DNA of 9,012 nt from JBGTSJ01 sp041940305 (lineage in GTDB: Bacteria > Planctomycetota > Planctomycetia > Planctomycetales > Planctomycetaceae), in the NCBI GenBank assembly GCA_041940305.1, contig JBGTSJ010000049.1:1-9012 (forward strand), read 5' to 3'. Shown here piece after piece: positions 1 to 6,696 of this stretch. The translations under genes and the position numbers were made by a program. The notes under the pieces were generated by a model that worked only from the letters and a program-made list of their open reading frames with translations, was not told the DNA's origin and searched no databases. Numbering within the stretch: position 1 is the first letter of the stretch; every line of letters begins with the position of its first letter.

Positions 1-710
1 GCTGTGCAGATCATGGACGAGATGGGGGCGACTCAACTCCCCAGCACGCTCGGCTTCGAATGGACGGAATTGACCCTGCAGCAGAACTGGCTGCGGAGGA
101 CCTGCTCACCAAGCTGGTCTTTCCGCTGGCGGTGGTGTTCGTGTTCCTCGTCCTCTCGGCGCAGTACGAAAGCTGGTCGCTGCCGCTCGCCATCATCCTC
201 ATCGTCCCTATGTGCATCCTCGCCGCGCTGATCGGCGTCGTGATCGCCAGTCTCGACAACAACATCTTCGTGCAGATCGGCCTCGTGGTGCTGGTCGGCC
301 TCGCCGCGAAGAATGCGATCCTCATCGTCGAGTTCGCCAAGCAGCTCGAAGACGAAGGCAAGCCCCGCTACGAAGCCACCGTCGAAGCCTGCAAGCTCCG
401 CCTGCGGCCGATCCTGATGACATCCTTCGCGTTCATCCTCGGCGTCGTCCCGCTGGTGCTGGCGAAAGGGGCCGGGTTCGAGATGCGCTCGACGCTCGGC
501 ATCGCCGTCTTCAGCGGCATGCTGGGCGTGACGGTCTTCGGCATCTTCTTCACACCGGTGTTCTACTACGTCATCCGCTGGTTCTCGGGGCGAAGCAAGT
601 CAGAGCAGCATCGAACCGAGCCCGCACAACAGACATCCGCAGCATCTGCGGGAAAGGCCGGCGACGGAAAGGTGATTGAACCGGCCCCCGCCCTGATGGG
701 ACAGCCTTAG
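1..710 (+). CDS. RND efflux pump inner-membrane permease, C-terminal part, 5' truncated by window and apparently frameshifted
   Basis: This is the C-terminal end of a resistance-nodulation-division permease of the AcrB/MexB (HAE1) type, the proton-driven inner-membrane subunit of a tripartite exporter. Bases 1-84 read in frame 1 as the end of the second periplasmic loop (GFEWTELTLQQ). From about base 84 the homologous reading continues in frame 3 (ELAAEDLLTK) into helices 8-12. Visible landmarks are AQYESWSLPL after helix 8, LAAKNAILIVEF with the family's conserved Lys at 309-311 in helix 10, and RLRPILMTSFAFILG with the conserved Arg at 405-407. A polar Ala/Gln-rich tail of about 40 residues follows the last helix, and TAG at 708-710 ends the gene. 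About 236 of the usual roughly 1,000-1,050 residues are visible. The substrate cannot be told. A caller using one frame would start at ATG 60, but that start falls inside conserved family sequence and is unlikely to be real. Confidence 0.9.
   Translation, partial: CADHGRDGGDSTPQHARLRMDGIDPAAELAAEDLLTKLVFPLAVVFVFLVLSAQYESWSLPLAIILIVPMCILAALIGVVIASLDNNIFVQIGLVVLVGLAAKNAILIVEFAKQLEDEGKPRYEATVEACKLRLRPILMTSFAFILGVVPLVLAKGAGFEMRSTLGIAVFSGMLGVTVFGIFFTPVFYYVIRWFSGRSKSEQHRTEPAQQTSAASAGKAGDGKVIEPAPALMGQP
82..90 (+). other. Apparent -1 frameshift in the RND permease gene
   Basis: RND-like sequence runs in frame 1 up to the two CAG codons at 79-84 and resumes in frame 3 with GAA CTG GCT at 84-92. Adding one G to the CAGAAC at 82-87 (making CAGGAAC) would give a continuous LTLQQELAAEDLLTK. 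A lost base in a GG pair is the simplest reading. It may be a real mutation or a sequence error. Confidence 0.8.
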
Positions 711-789
711 TCCGTCCACGTCCTTGGATGACACGCCGGCGATCACCGACCGGCCGACCATTGCAGCCCGTCACGTCCGATTTCGTATC

Positions 790-794
790 AGGAA
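790..794 (+). promoter_or_regulatory. Ribosome binding site for the YHS-like gene
   Basis: AGGAA lies 8 bases before ATG 803. This favours ATG 803 over the in-frame upstream ATG at 728, which would add 25 residues with no domain-like character. Confidence 0.6.
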
Positions 795-802
795 CCCACC
801 CC

Positions 803-1450
803 ATGCCCGACGTCTCCAATCTGACCAGCCGGATCGATGCCGAATTCTCCGACGTGCAGCAGAAGATTGCTGCGTTCCAGCAGGAGGCGGAGCAGGCGTA
901 TCAGCAGCGGGAGCGGCGGTATCACGAGCAGTTCGTGCCCGCGGCGCAGCGGATCAGTGATCTCCTCAAGCCGCGGCTGGAAGTGCTGGTGTCAAAGTTC
1001 AAGGACCGCGTGCACGTGGAGCCTGTGACGACCGAGCATCTGCGACAGGCGACCTTCAAGTTCGACTCGCGGATGGCGCGGATTGAGCTCGCGTTCCGGC
1101 TGAGCCACGATACCGAGGTGCGAAATCTGATCCTCGACCAGACGCTGGACGTGCTGCCAATCTTCCTGCAGTTCGAGAAGCACGCCGGCCTGACGCAGCC
1201 GCTGGACCAGATTGACGAAGACGCGATTGTGAAGTGGGTGGACGACCGGATCGTGGCGTTCGTGAAGACGTTCTTTGCGATCCACGAGAACCGGTACTAC
1301 CAGAAGGACAACACCGTGACCGATCCGGTCTCGGGGACGGAGATGCCGCGCTACGCGGCACGGTGCACGCTGGAAGCAGGGGGAAAGACGTACTACTTCG
1401 TCAGCGAAGAGACGAAGCGGGAGTTTGAGCGGCAGCAGTCGCAGGGCTAA
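803..1450 (+). CDS. Unknown protein with N-terminal helical region and C-terminal cysteine-less YHS-like module
   Basis: This encodes 215 residues with no signal peptide or membrane helix, so it is probably cytoplasmic. Residues about 10-60 are rich in Gln, Glu and Arg with heptad-like spacing (QQKIAAFQQEAEQAYQQ), suggesting a coiled coil. Residues 75-165 form a mixed, probably folded region that I do not recognise. Residues 172-208 (TDPVSG...KTYYFVSEETKREFE) match the outline of a YHS domain (DPVCGM...YYFCS..CK..F), a small module often linked to metal handling. The usual cysteines are replaced by Ser177, Val200 and Thr204, so metal binding in the usual way is unlikely. TAA at 1448-1450 is 9 bp before the DUF4239 gene, which suggests co-transcription with that gene and ackA. 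The function is unknown. The YHS relation rests on pattern reading only. Confidence 0.8.
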   Translation: MPDVSNLTSRIDAEFSDVQQKIAAFQQEAEQAYQQRERRYHEQFVPAAQRISDLLKPRLEVLVSKFKDRVHVEPVTTEHLRQATFKFDSRMARIELAFRLSHDTEVRNLILDQTLDVLPIFLQFEKHAGLTQPLDQIDEDAIVKWVDDRIVAFVKTFFAIHENRYYQKDNTVTDPVSGTEMPRYAARCTLEAGGKTYYFVSEETKREFERQQSQG

Positions 1451-1454
1451 AGGA
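1451..1454 (+). promoter_or_regulatory. Ribosome binding site for the DUF4239 gene
   Basis: AGGA lies 5 bases before ATG 1460, directly after the stop codon of the preceding gene. The close arrangement supports a shared transcript. Confidence 0.5.
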
Positions 1455-1459
1455 CCACC

Positions 1460-2254
1460 ATGGTCACATCCCAACCGCTGCTGGAACTGCTGCCGCTGCT
1501 CGTGGTGTTGGCCGGTACGCTGGTTGTCGTGCTGGCCGGGATCGAAACCGGCTACCGTCTGGGTCGGTATCACCGCTCGCAACTGGCCGAGCCGAAGGAG
1601 TTCCCCATCGGCGGAGCGGTGGGCGCGCTGCTCGGTTTACTGGCCTTCCTGCTGGCGTTCACGTTCGGCATGGCCGCGTCGCGATTCGATGCGCGGAAGC
1701 AGCTGCTGCTGAACGAGGTGAATTCGATCGGGACGACGTATCTGCGGGCGGGGATGCTGCCGGAGCCGCATCGCACGACGCTGCGGGAACTTATCAGGGA
1801 GTATGTCACCGTGCGCGCGGGGCTGGCGGAGCAACCGGAGCAGCTGGAATCCGGCATTGCCCGCAGCGAAGAGTTGCAGGACCAGATGTGGGCCACAGCC
1901 ACCACCGTCGCAATAGCCGATCCGCATTCGGAAGTGACGGCGCTCTTCACCGACTCGCTCAACGGGATGATCGACCTGCATACCAGCCGCGTGGTGTATG
2001 GAACGCAGTACCGCATACCGATCGTGATCTGGATCATTCTCGGGCTCGTCGCCGTGCTGTCGATGCTGGCGATGGGTTATCAGTTTGGTGTGACCGGAGG
2101 GCGCAACCTGCTGATCAGCGTCGTGCTCGGAGCTTCGTTCTCGCTGGTGATCCTGCTCATCGCCGACCTCGACCGTGGGGCGGAGGGGAACCTGCGGGTC
2201 AATCAGCAGCCGCTGCTGGAACTGCAGCAGAAGCTGTTGGAGGATGCGGCATGA
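1460..2254 (+). CDS. Bestrophin-like (DUF4239) membrane protein
   Basis: This encodes a 264-aa integral membrane protein with four predicted helices, at about residues 8-30, 50-72, 185-208 and 215-236, in two pairs separated by a soluble stretch of roughly 110 residues. Family-like signatures are LLAFLLAFTFGMAASRFDAR after helix 2, NEVNSIGTTYLRA followed by LPEPHR, and the C-terminal DLDRGAEGNLRVNQQPLLEL. Proteins of this type are annotated as bestrophin-like or DUF4239. An anion-channel role is suggested by the name, but I know of no established function. The start has AGGA 5 bases upstream. The stop TGA overlaps the ackA start in an ATGA, implying translational coupling with acetate kinase. 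A membrane partner in a metabolic operon could serve transport or ion balance, but that is speculation. Confidence 0.85.
   Translation: MVTSQPLLELLPLLVVLAGTLVVVLAGIETGYRLGRYHRSQLAEPKEFPIGGAVGALLGLLAFLLAFTFGMAASRFDARKQLLLNEVNSIGTTYLRAGMLPEPHRTTLRELIREYVTVRAGLAEQPEQLESGIARSEELQDQMWATATTVAIADPHSEVTALFTDSLNGMIDLHTSRVVYGTQYRIPIVIWIILGLVAVLSMLAMGYQFGVTGGRNLLISVVLGASFSLVILLIADLDRGAEGNLRVNQQPLLELQQKLLEDAA
2239..2244 (+). promoter_or_regulatory. Ribosome binding site for ackA
   Basis: GGAGGA lies 6 bases before ATG 2251, inside the end of the DUF4239 gene. It is the strongest Shine-Dalgarno match in the window. It decides the ackA start, although the reading frame stays open upstream to 1888. Confidence 0.75.
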
Positions 2255-3468
2255 GCGGCGCCGCGGGACAGCCGGAAACTTCCCGTCGCGTGCTGACGAT
2301 CAACGGCGGGTCGTCCAGCATCAAGTTCGCAGTGTATCTGACGGGAGGGGCGCCGCAGCGCGTGGTCTCGGGGAGCGTGGAGCGCATCGGGCTGGGGGAC
2401 GCAGAGCTGAAGATCAAGCGGGCGGACGGCCAGACGTCGACCAGTGAGCAGGTCGATGCTCCGAACCACGCGGCCGCGGTGGCTGTGCTGCTGCGTCGAC
2501 TGGGTGAACGCATCCCAGTGGACACCCTGGCTGCGATCGGGCATCGGGTCGTTCACGGAGGGGAGCGTTACATCGAGACGTCCCCTGTCGACGATGCACT
2601 GCTCAGCGAACTGCGGCGGCTGAGCCCCATCGACCCGGCACATCTGCCCGGCGAGATCGCCATCATCGAGGCGCTGCGGGCAGCGTGTCCGGGAGTGCGG
2701 CAGTTTGCGTGCTTCGATACGGCCTTTCATCGCAGCCTGCCGCGCATCGCCCAGCTGCTGCCGCTGCCACGGCGGTACCTGTCGGCCGGCATCCGTCGCT
2801 ATGGGTTTCATGGGCTGTCCTATGCCTATCTGATGGAAGAGCTACGGCGACTGACGGGAAACCAGGGATTCGGGCGGCGCGTGATCCTCGCGCACCTGGG
2901 AGCGGGGTGCAGCCTGGCTGCCGTGCGGGATGGGGAGTGCATTGACACGACGATGGGCTTCACTCCGACGGGCGGGCTGATGATGGGGCGACGCAGCGGG
3001 GACCTGGATCCAGGCGTGCTCGTGCATCTCTTGCGGGAGGAACGGCTGTCGGTCGACGAACTCGACGACCTGCTGAACCGCCAGTCGGGTCTGCTCGGCC
3101 TCTCCGAAACGAGTCCGGATCTCCGCGACCTGCTGGCCGCCGAAGAGAGCGATCTCCGGGCCGCAGAGGGGGTGGCGGTGTTCTGTTACCAGTTGAGGAA
3201 GTGGATCGGCGCATTCGCCGCCGCGCTCGGGGGACTCGATACCCTCGTCTTCACGGCGGGGATCGGAGAGAACTCGCCCGTGGTGCGGGCCCGCGTCTGT
3301 CACGGCTTGGAATTCCTCGGCGTGACTCTGGATGCTGAGCGCAACGACGCCGGGTCCGCAGTGATCTCGATGGACCATTCCCCCGTTTGCGTGCGCGTCA
3401 TCCACACTGATGAGGAACTCATGATTGTTCGGGAAGTGCAACGTCTGTTGGCTTCCTCTCCCCCCTGA
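2251..3468 (+). CDS. ackA: Acetate kinase
   Basis: This 405-aa protein interconverts acetyl phosphate + ADP and acetate + ATP in the cytoplasm, the usual length for the family. Visible motifs in order are NGGSSSIKF (18-26, phosphate binding), GHRVVHGGERY (97-107, with the substrate Arg99), FDTAFHRSLP (155-164, catalytic Asp156), YGFHGLS (184-190, His187), GFTPTGGLMMGRRSGDLDPG (236-255, Arg248), FTAGIGENS (334-342) and HTDEE (385-389). Two positions differ from the best-studied enzymes: HLGAGCS replaces HLGNGxS (Ala218) and FHGLSY replaces FHGxSH (Tyr191). I recall similar changes in acetate kinases associated with phosphoketolase, which would fit a phosphoketolase partner. Neither xfp nor pta is in the window. 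The gene overlaps the DUF4239 gene by 4 bases and precedes ppk2 by 39 bp. The N-terminus has about 11 extra residues before the first strand. Confidence 0.95.
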   Translation: MSGAAGQPETSRRVLTINGGSSSIKFAVYLTGGAPQRVVSGSVERIGLGDAELKIKRADGQTSTSEQVDAPNHAAAVAVLLRRLGERIPVDTLAAIGHRVVHGGERYIETSPVDDALLSELRRLSPIDPAHLPGEIAIIEALRAACPGVRQFACFDTAFHRSLPRIAQLLPLPRRYLSAGIRRYGFHGLSYAYLMEELRRLTGNQGFGRRVILAHLGAGCSLAAVRDGECIDTTMGFTPTGGLMMGRRSGDLDPGVLVHLLREERLSVDELDDLLNRQSGLLGLSETSPDLRDLLAAEESDLRAAEGVAVFCYQLRKWIGAFAAALGGLDTLVFTAGIGENSPVVRARVCHGLEFLGVTLDAERNDAGSAVISMDHSPVCVRVIHTDEELMIVREVQRLLASSPP

Positions 3469-3507
3469 CCCCTGTTCCCTACCCCCCGTACCTGTCCTCA
3501 CTCAACC
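3451..3507 (+). promoter_or_regulatory. C-rich, G-poor leader between ackA and ppk2 (possible Rho-loading or leader region)
   Basis: By hand count this 57-base stretch has 32 C and only 5 G, in contrast to the G-rich ackA sequence before it. It covers the last AckA codons, the stop and the whole 39-bp spacer. No Shine-Dalgarno sequence precedes ATG 3508. C-over-G bubbles like this are typical of Rho utilisation sites. A leader for ppk2 translated without an SD is equally possible. No hairpin with a U-run was found. Confidence 0.3.
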
Positions 3508-4408
3508 ATGATCGACACCGACCTCCTCAAGCGCTTCCGCATCGAACCCGGCGGGTCCGTCTGAAGGACCACGACTCCGGCTGGGCGCAGAACAAGCGGC
3601 TGAAGGAGCTGGGCAAGGACGTGGTCAAAGAGAAGGCGCAGGCCATCCTTGCGGAGAACCTGGAGGAACTCGCCGAGGCCCAGGAACGGCTCTATACCGA
3701 CGACCGATTCTCGGTGCTGGTCGTCCTGCAGGCGCTCGATGCCGCGGGCAAAGATGGGACGATCAAGCACGTCATGTCGGGAGTCAACCCGCAGGGCTGC
3801 CAGGTGTTCAGCTTCAAGAAGCCCTCGGCCGAAGACCTCGATCACAACTTTCTGTGGCGTTACATGAAGTGCCTCCCGGAACGGGGCCGTATCGGAATCT
3901 TCAACCGCTCGTACTACGAGGACGTGCTCGTCGTCCGCGTGCATCCGTCGATTCTCGATGCACAGAAGCTGCCTCCCGGCAAGCGCGGCAAGTCGGTCTG
4001 GAAAGCCCGCTACGACGACATCAACGCCTTGAACGGCACCTGACGCGCAACGGGACGAAGATCGTCAAGTTTTTCCTGAACGTCTCAAGGGACGAACAGA
4101 AGCGGCGGTTTCTGGAGCGGCTGGACCGGCCGGAGAAGCATTGGAAGTTCTCCGACGCCGACCTCGTGGAGCGCGGATTTTGGGATGATTACGTCGAGGC
4201 CTATGAGAATGCGATTGCCTCCACGAGCACCGAAGAGGCGCCGTGGTACATCGTACCGGCGGACAACAAATGGGTGACGCGCGCCGTCGTAGCGGATGTG
4301 CTCACCTCCACGATCCGCGAGTTGCCGCTGGAATACCCGGAACTCACCGACCAGCGCCGGGCCGTCCTCGCGGCGGCTCGGGAAAAGCTGATCTCAGAGA
4401 GCCCATGA
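3508..4408 (+). CDS. ppk2: Polyphosphate kinase 2 family (class III-like), reading frame broken by two apparent frameshifts
   Basis: PPK2 enzymes move phosphate between polyphosphate and nucleotides (NDP, and in class III also NMP). The homologous protein reads in three frames: from ATG 3508 in frame 1 (MIDTDLLKRFRIEPGG), then frame 3 from about 3555 (VRLKDHDSGWAQ), then frame 2 from about 4031 (ERHLTRNGTKIVKFFL) to TGA 4408. Joined, this gives about 300 residues, a full length for the family; the span of 901 nt becomes a multiple of 3 once two bases are added. Preserved motifs include the Walker A-like LQALDAAGKDGTIKHVMSG, GVNPQGCQVFSFKKPS, Walker B-like GRIGIFNRSYYEDVLVV, FLNVSRDEQKRRFLERLD and PWYIVPADNKWVTR. 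A single-frame caller would report two pieces, 3621-4043 (GTG start) and 3854-4408. The intact motifs argue for a functional gene with sequence errors, but real inactivation cannot be excluded. It is probably the last gene of the ackA transcript. Confidence 0.9.
3550..3564 (+). other. First apparent frameshift in ppk2
   Basis: Frame 1 reads EPGGSV and then stops at TGA 3562-3564. Frame 3 reads VRLKDHD from about 3555. The shift is -1. Because I expect one more residue here (PG-x-K-VRLKD), a 4-base loss fits as well as a 1-base loss in the GGG run. Confidence 0.75.
4026..4034 (+). other. Second apparent frameshift in ppk2
   Basis: Frame 3 reads RYDDINA up to GCC 4026-4028, then LNGT and a stop at 4041-4043. 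Frame 2 reads ERHLTRNGT from GAA 4031. One extra base after TT at 4029-4030 would restore INAFERHLTRNGT, as expected for the family. Confidence 0.8.
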
Positions 4409-4453
4409 GCGAGTGTTGACCGTTTGCCAGATCCGGCGGGACTGCCTCAGCCG

Positions 4454-6658
4454 TCAGGCCGGCGTCTGGTGTGCGGCAGCGCTCACCAGCGTGGCCCCGA
4501 ATGCGTCGGCACTCGCAGACGGAGTAAAGTCCTGATGCTCCGGACGTGGGTGATGGGTGCGCCACCACCTTTCCGCATCTGTCTCCGACCACTCATGCAG
4601 GACCGTGCAGGCGGCCAGTTCGCGCGCGAGCGACTGAGCCGAAGCCGGACGCTGACCGGCATCCTTCGCGAGGCAACGCAGGATGAGTTGTTCCAGCTGG
4701 TCTGAGACGGGCTGCCCCAGCCGCTGCGAAGGCGGCTCGGGCGGCGTGGCCGAGTGATGCTGGATGATCTCCAGCACACTCACACCGTCGAATACCGGCG
4801 TGCCCGTCAACAGGAAGTACGCGACCGCTCCGACCGCGTACAGATCGCTGCGCGCATCAATGCTCTCGGGTCGCTGCACGGCTTCGGGAGAGAGATACAG
4901 CGGCGTGCCGGTCAGTCCGCCGGCCGAAGTCAGTGATGCCTGCTTCTGCGCATCGACCGCCTTGACGAGGCCGAAGTCGAGCAGTTTCACGACATCGTGC
5001 ACTCCGCCGCGGTGGTTGAGCACGATATTGGCCGGCTTGATGTCCCTGTGAATGAGTCCAATGGAATGCGCCTCATGCAGGGAGCCGCACACTTGCTGCA
5101 GGATGTGCAGCACGCGTCCGTCGGGCTGCGGGCCGTACCGGCGAACGAGATCATCGAGATTGATCCCGTCCAGGTACTCCATCGCATAATAGAAGATGCC
5201 CTCAGCGGTACGGCCGTAGTCGTAAATGGCGATTGTGTTCGGATGGTTCAGCCGGCTGGTCAACTGCACCTCCCGTTCGAAGCGCGCGACCGTCTGCGGA
5301 TTCGTCTTCTCTACGTTCAGGAACTTGACGGCCGTCGGCCGGTGCAGCAGGGCATGCCGCGCGCGGTAGACGACCCCCATCCCGCCTTCGCCGAGCTTTG
5401 TCTCCAGGGAATACTGGCCCAGCTGCTTCGCCTCCAGCGCCGACTTTCGCGCTTCACGACGAAGGTTTGCCGTGCGCAACGAGTACAGCCAGATGGCGAC
5501 CGAAGCGGCGATCAGCATGCCGAACAGGCTGAAGAACACGGCTCGCAGAATCCGCAGCGGACGAAATGCCTCGGCCGCGTCAATCTCCGTCGCGACGCCG
5601 AACTCGTACTCCTCCAGCCACGTCCATGCTCCCGCGACCCACGCGCCGCGATAGTCCCGATAGCCGGTCACATCCACCCCGTCTTCCCGCGCCGTGGCAG
5701 CCGCGGCCATTCGTGTCAACGGCTGATCCGAACGCTTCTTCACCGGCCGTTCGCCTGCCGTCAGATCAACGCCGGGATCGCGGAGCGCAACGTTGAGAAT
5801 GGAGTCGCTCTTCTCGGTCAACAGCCCGATCTCACGCAGCTGCTCGTCGAAGCGGCTCTGTGACAACAGGAGTCCATCGCCGTCAAACGCGTAGGTTTCA
5901 CCGGTCTCACCGGCGCGGGCGACAGCCAGAATCTGCGCGAATTCCTGCTCGGGCGAGATCCTCAGCCCCAGCACCGCCAGTACGACGCCGCTGGAGTCCC
6001 TGATGGGCGCGAGCGCGAACATTGTGGGCACGCCGGCCCGCTGCTCCCCATGCCGGTCGAGCAACATGACCTGGCTGGGAAACGGGCGCGACACCACCGC
6101 CTCGCCCCGCAGCGCCCGCTGCACAACATGCTCGACGTCCGCCAAATTGGCGGCCGCCCCCAGGTTGTCATTGCGGCCAGAGCCGACAACCACCCCCTCG
6201 GGGCTGATCACGACGAATCCCATGTACCCGCGGGTTTCCATCGTCGCCCGCAGTTCGTCGCGAAGCATCTGCATCTCGGGCATCTGCAGGAGCGTCAATT
6301 GGTCCGCTCCCGGGTCGGCGGACGCTTCCACCAGTTTGCGGCTCAATTCGATGACCTGCAGGTCGCCGGCAGCGACGACCGCGTTGGCCTCCTGCGTCTC
6401 CAGCCAGAGAGAGAGTGCCTTGACGTCAGTTTCCAGCAGCGCCTGGAGTTCCGACGCCAGGTCCTCGCGAATGACATCCTCGATTGCCTGCCGCAGAAAC
6501 CAGCCGATCGTCGCCAGCACGACCAGCGCCACGAGCGGCCGAATCCAGACAGCCGCTCTCAACCACTCCGCTCTGGACGACGACGCCGAGCGAACGAAGC
6601 TCCGCGCCTTGACGGTAAAGGCACTCTTCGACGCTGAGGCTGGCGGCAAATCGGACAT
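4454..6658 (-). CDS. Transmembrane Ser/Thr protein kinase with extracytoplasmic dCache-like sensor domain
   Basis: This encodes 734 residues from ATG 6658; an in-frame TTG at 6691 would add 11. A basic N-terminus is followed by a helix (about 41-57), an extracytoplasmic region (58-370) and a second helix (372-392). The outer region looks like a double Cache sensor: GYMGFVVISPEGVVVGSG, GETGETYAFDGDGLLLSQSR and YRGAWVAGAWTWL. The cytoplasmic Hanks-type kinase spans about 416-680, with LGEGGMGVVY (422-431), the ATP-binding Lys445, HRDIKPAN (537-544, catalytic Asp539), DFG (561-563), SPE (590-592) and ARSD (602-605). All catalytic residues are present, and HRD marks it as an RD kinase. The C-terminal tail of about 50 residues has no recognised domain. 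It would sense a small extracytoplasmic molecule and phosphorylate unknown targets. It lies 38 bp after ldh (5 bp from the TTG), so it is probably co-transcribed with glgP and ldh. Start choice is uncertain: ATG has only a weak GGGTGA before it. Confidence 0.92.
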   Translation of the reverse strand: MSDLPPASASKSAFTVKARSFVRSASSSRAEWLRAAVWIRPLVALVVLATIGWFLRQAIEDVIREDLASELQALLETDVKALSLWLETQEANAVVAAGDLQVIELSRKLVEASADPGADQLTLLQMPEMQMLRDELRATMETRGYMGFVVISPEGVVVGSGRNDNLGAAANLADVEHVVQRALRGEAVVSRPFPSQVMLLDRHGEQRAGVPTMFALAPIRDSSGVVLAVLGLRISPEQEFAQILAVARAGETGETYAFDGDGLLLSQSRFDEQLREIGLLTEKSDSILNVALRDPGVDLTAGERPVKKRSDQPLTRMAAAATAREDGVDVTGYRDYRGAWVAGAWTWLEEYEFGVATEIDAAEAFRPLRILRAVFFSLFGMLIAASVAIWLYSLRTANLRREARKSALEAKQLGQYSLETKLGEGGMGVVYRARHALLHRPTAVKFLNVEKTNPQTVARFEREVQLTSRLNHPNTIAIYDYGRTAEGIFYYAMEYLDGINLDDLVRRYGPQPDGRVLHILQQVCGSLHEAHSIGLIHRDIKPANIVLNHRGGVHDVVKLLDFGLVKAVDAQKQASLTSAGGLTGTPLYLSPEAVQRPESIDARSDLYAVGAVAYFLLTGTPVFDGVSVLEIIQHHSATPPEPPSQRLGQPVSDQLEQLILRCLAKDAGQRPASAQSLARELAACTVLHEWSETDAERWWRTHHPRPEHQDFTPSASADAFGATLVSAAAHQTPA

Positions 6659-6696
6659 GTCACCCGGCGAGAGAACGAGAATCGTCCTCAACGACT

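Noticed and set aside
711..802. Promoter in the 92-bp gap before the YHS-like gene (TTGCAG at about 761 with a weak TATCAG downstream)
   Set aside because: The spacing would be about 19 bp and the -10 match is poor; in GC-rich DNA this is not better than chance. A promoter is likely here but cannot be placed.
1888..2250. Upstream extension of the ackA frame to 1888
   Set aside because: The added 121 residues overlap the DUF4239 gene and are Arg/Ala-rich shadow sequence; GGAGGA before ATG 2251 and the ATGA overlap fix the start.
2203..2811. Open frame of 202 codons on the - strand within ackA
   Set aside because: It lies opposite the N-terminal half of a clear acetate kinase and has no recognisable motif or ribosome binding site.
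3508..4408. Programmed -1 frameshifting as an explanation for the two ppk2 frame changes
   Set aside because: No slippery heptamer or strong downstream hairpin or pseudoknot was seen at either site, and two programmed shifts in one short enzyme gene would be exceptional.
4409..4453. Bidirectional terminator between the converging ppk2 and kinase genes
   Set aside because: The 45-bp gap and its edges hold only stems of 3-4 bp, with no T-run on either strand.
4997..5863. Long + strand open frame of 288 codons opposite the kinase gene
   Set aside because: It is fully antisense to a kinase/Cache gene with all motifs, shows no domain-like pattern, and is the kind of shadow frame expected in GC-rich DNA.
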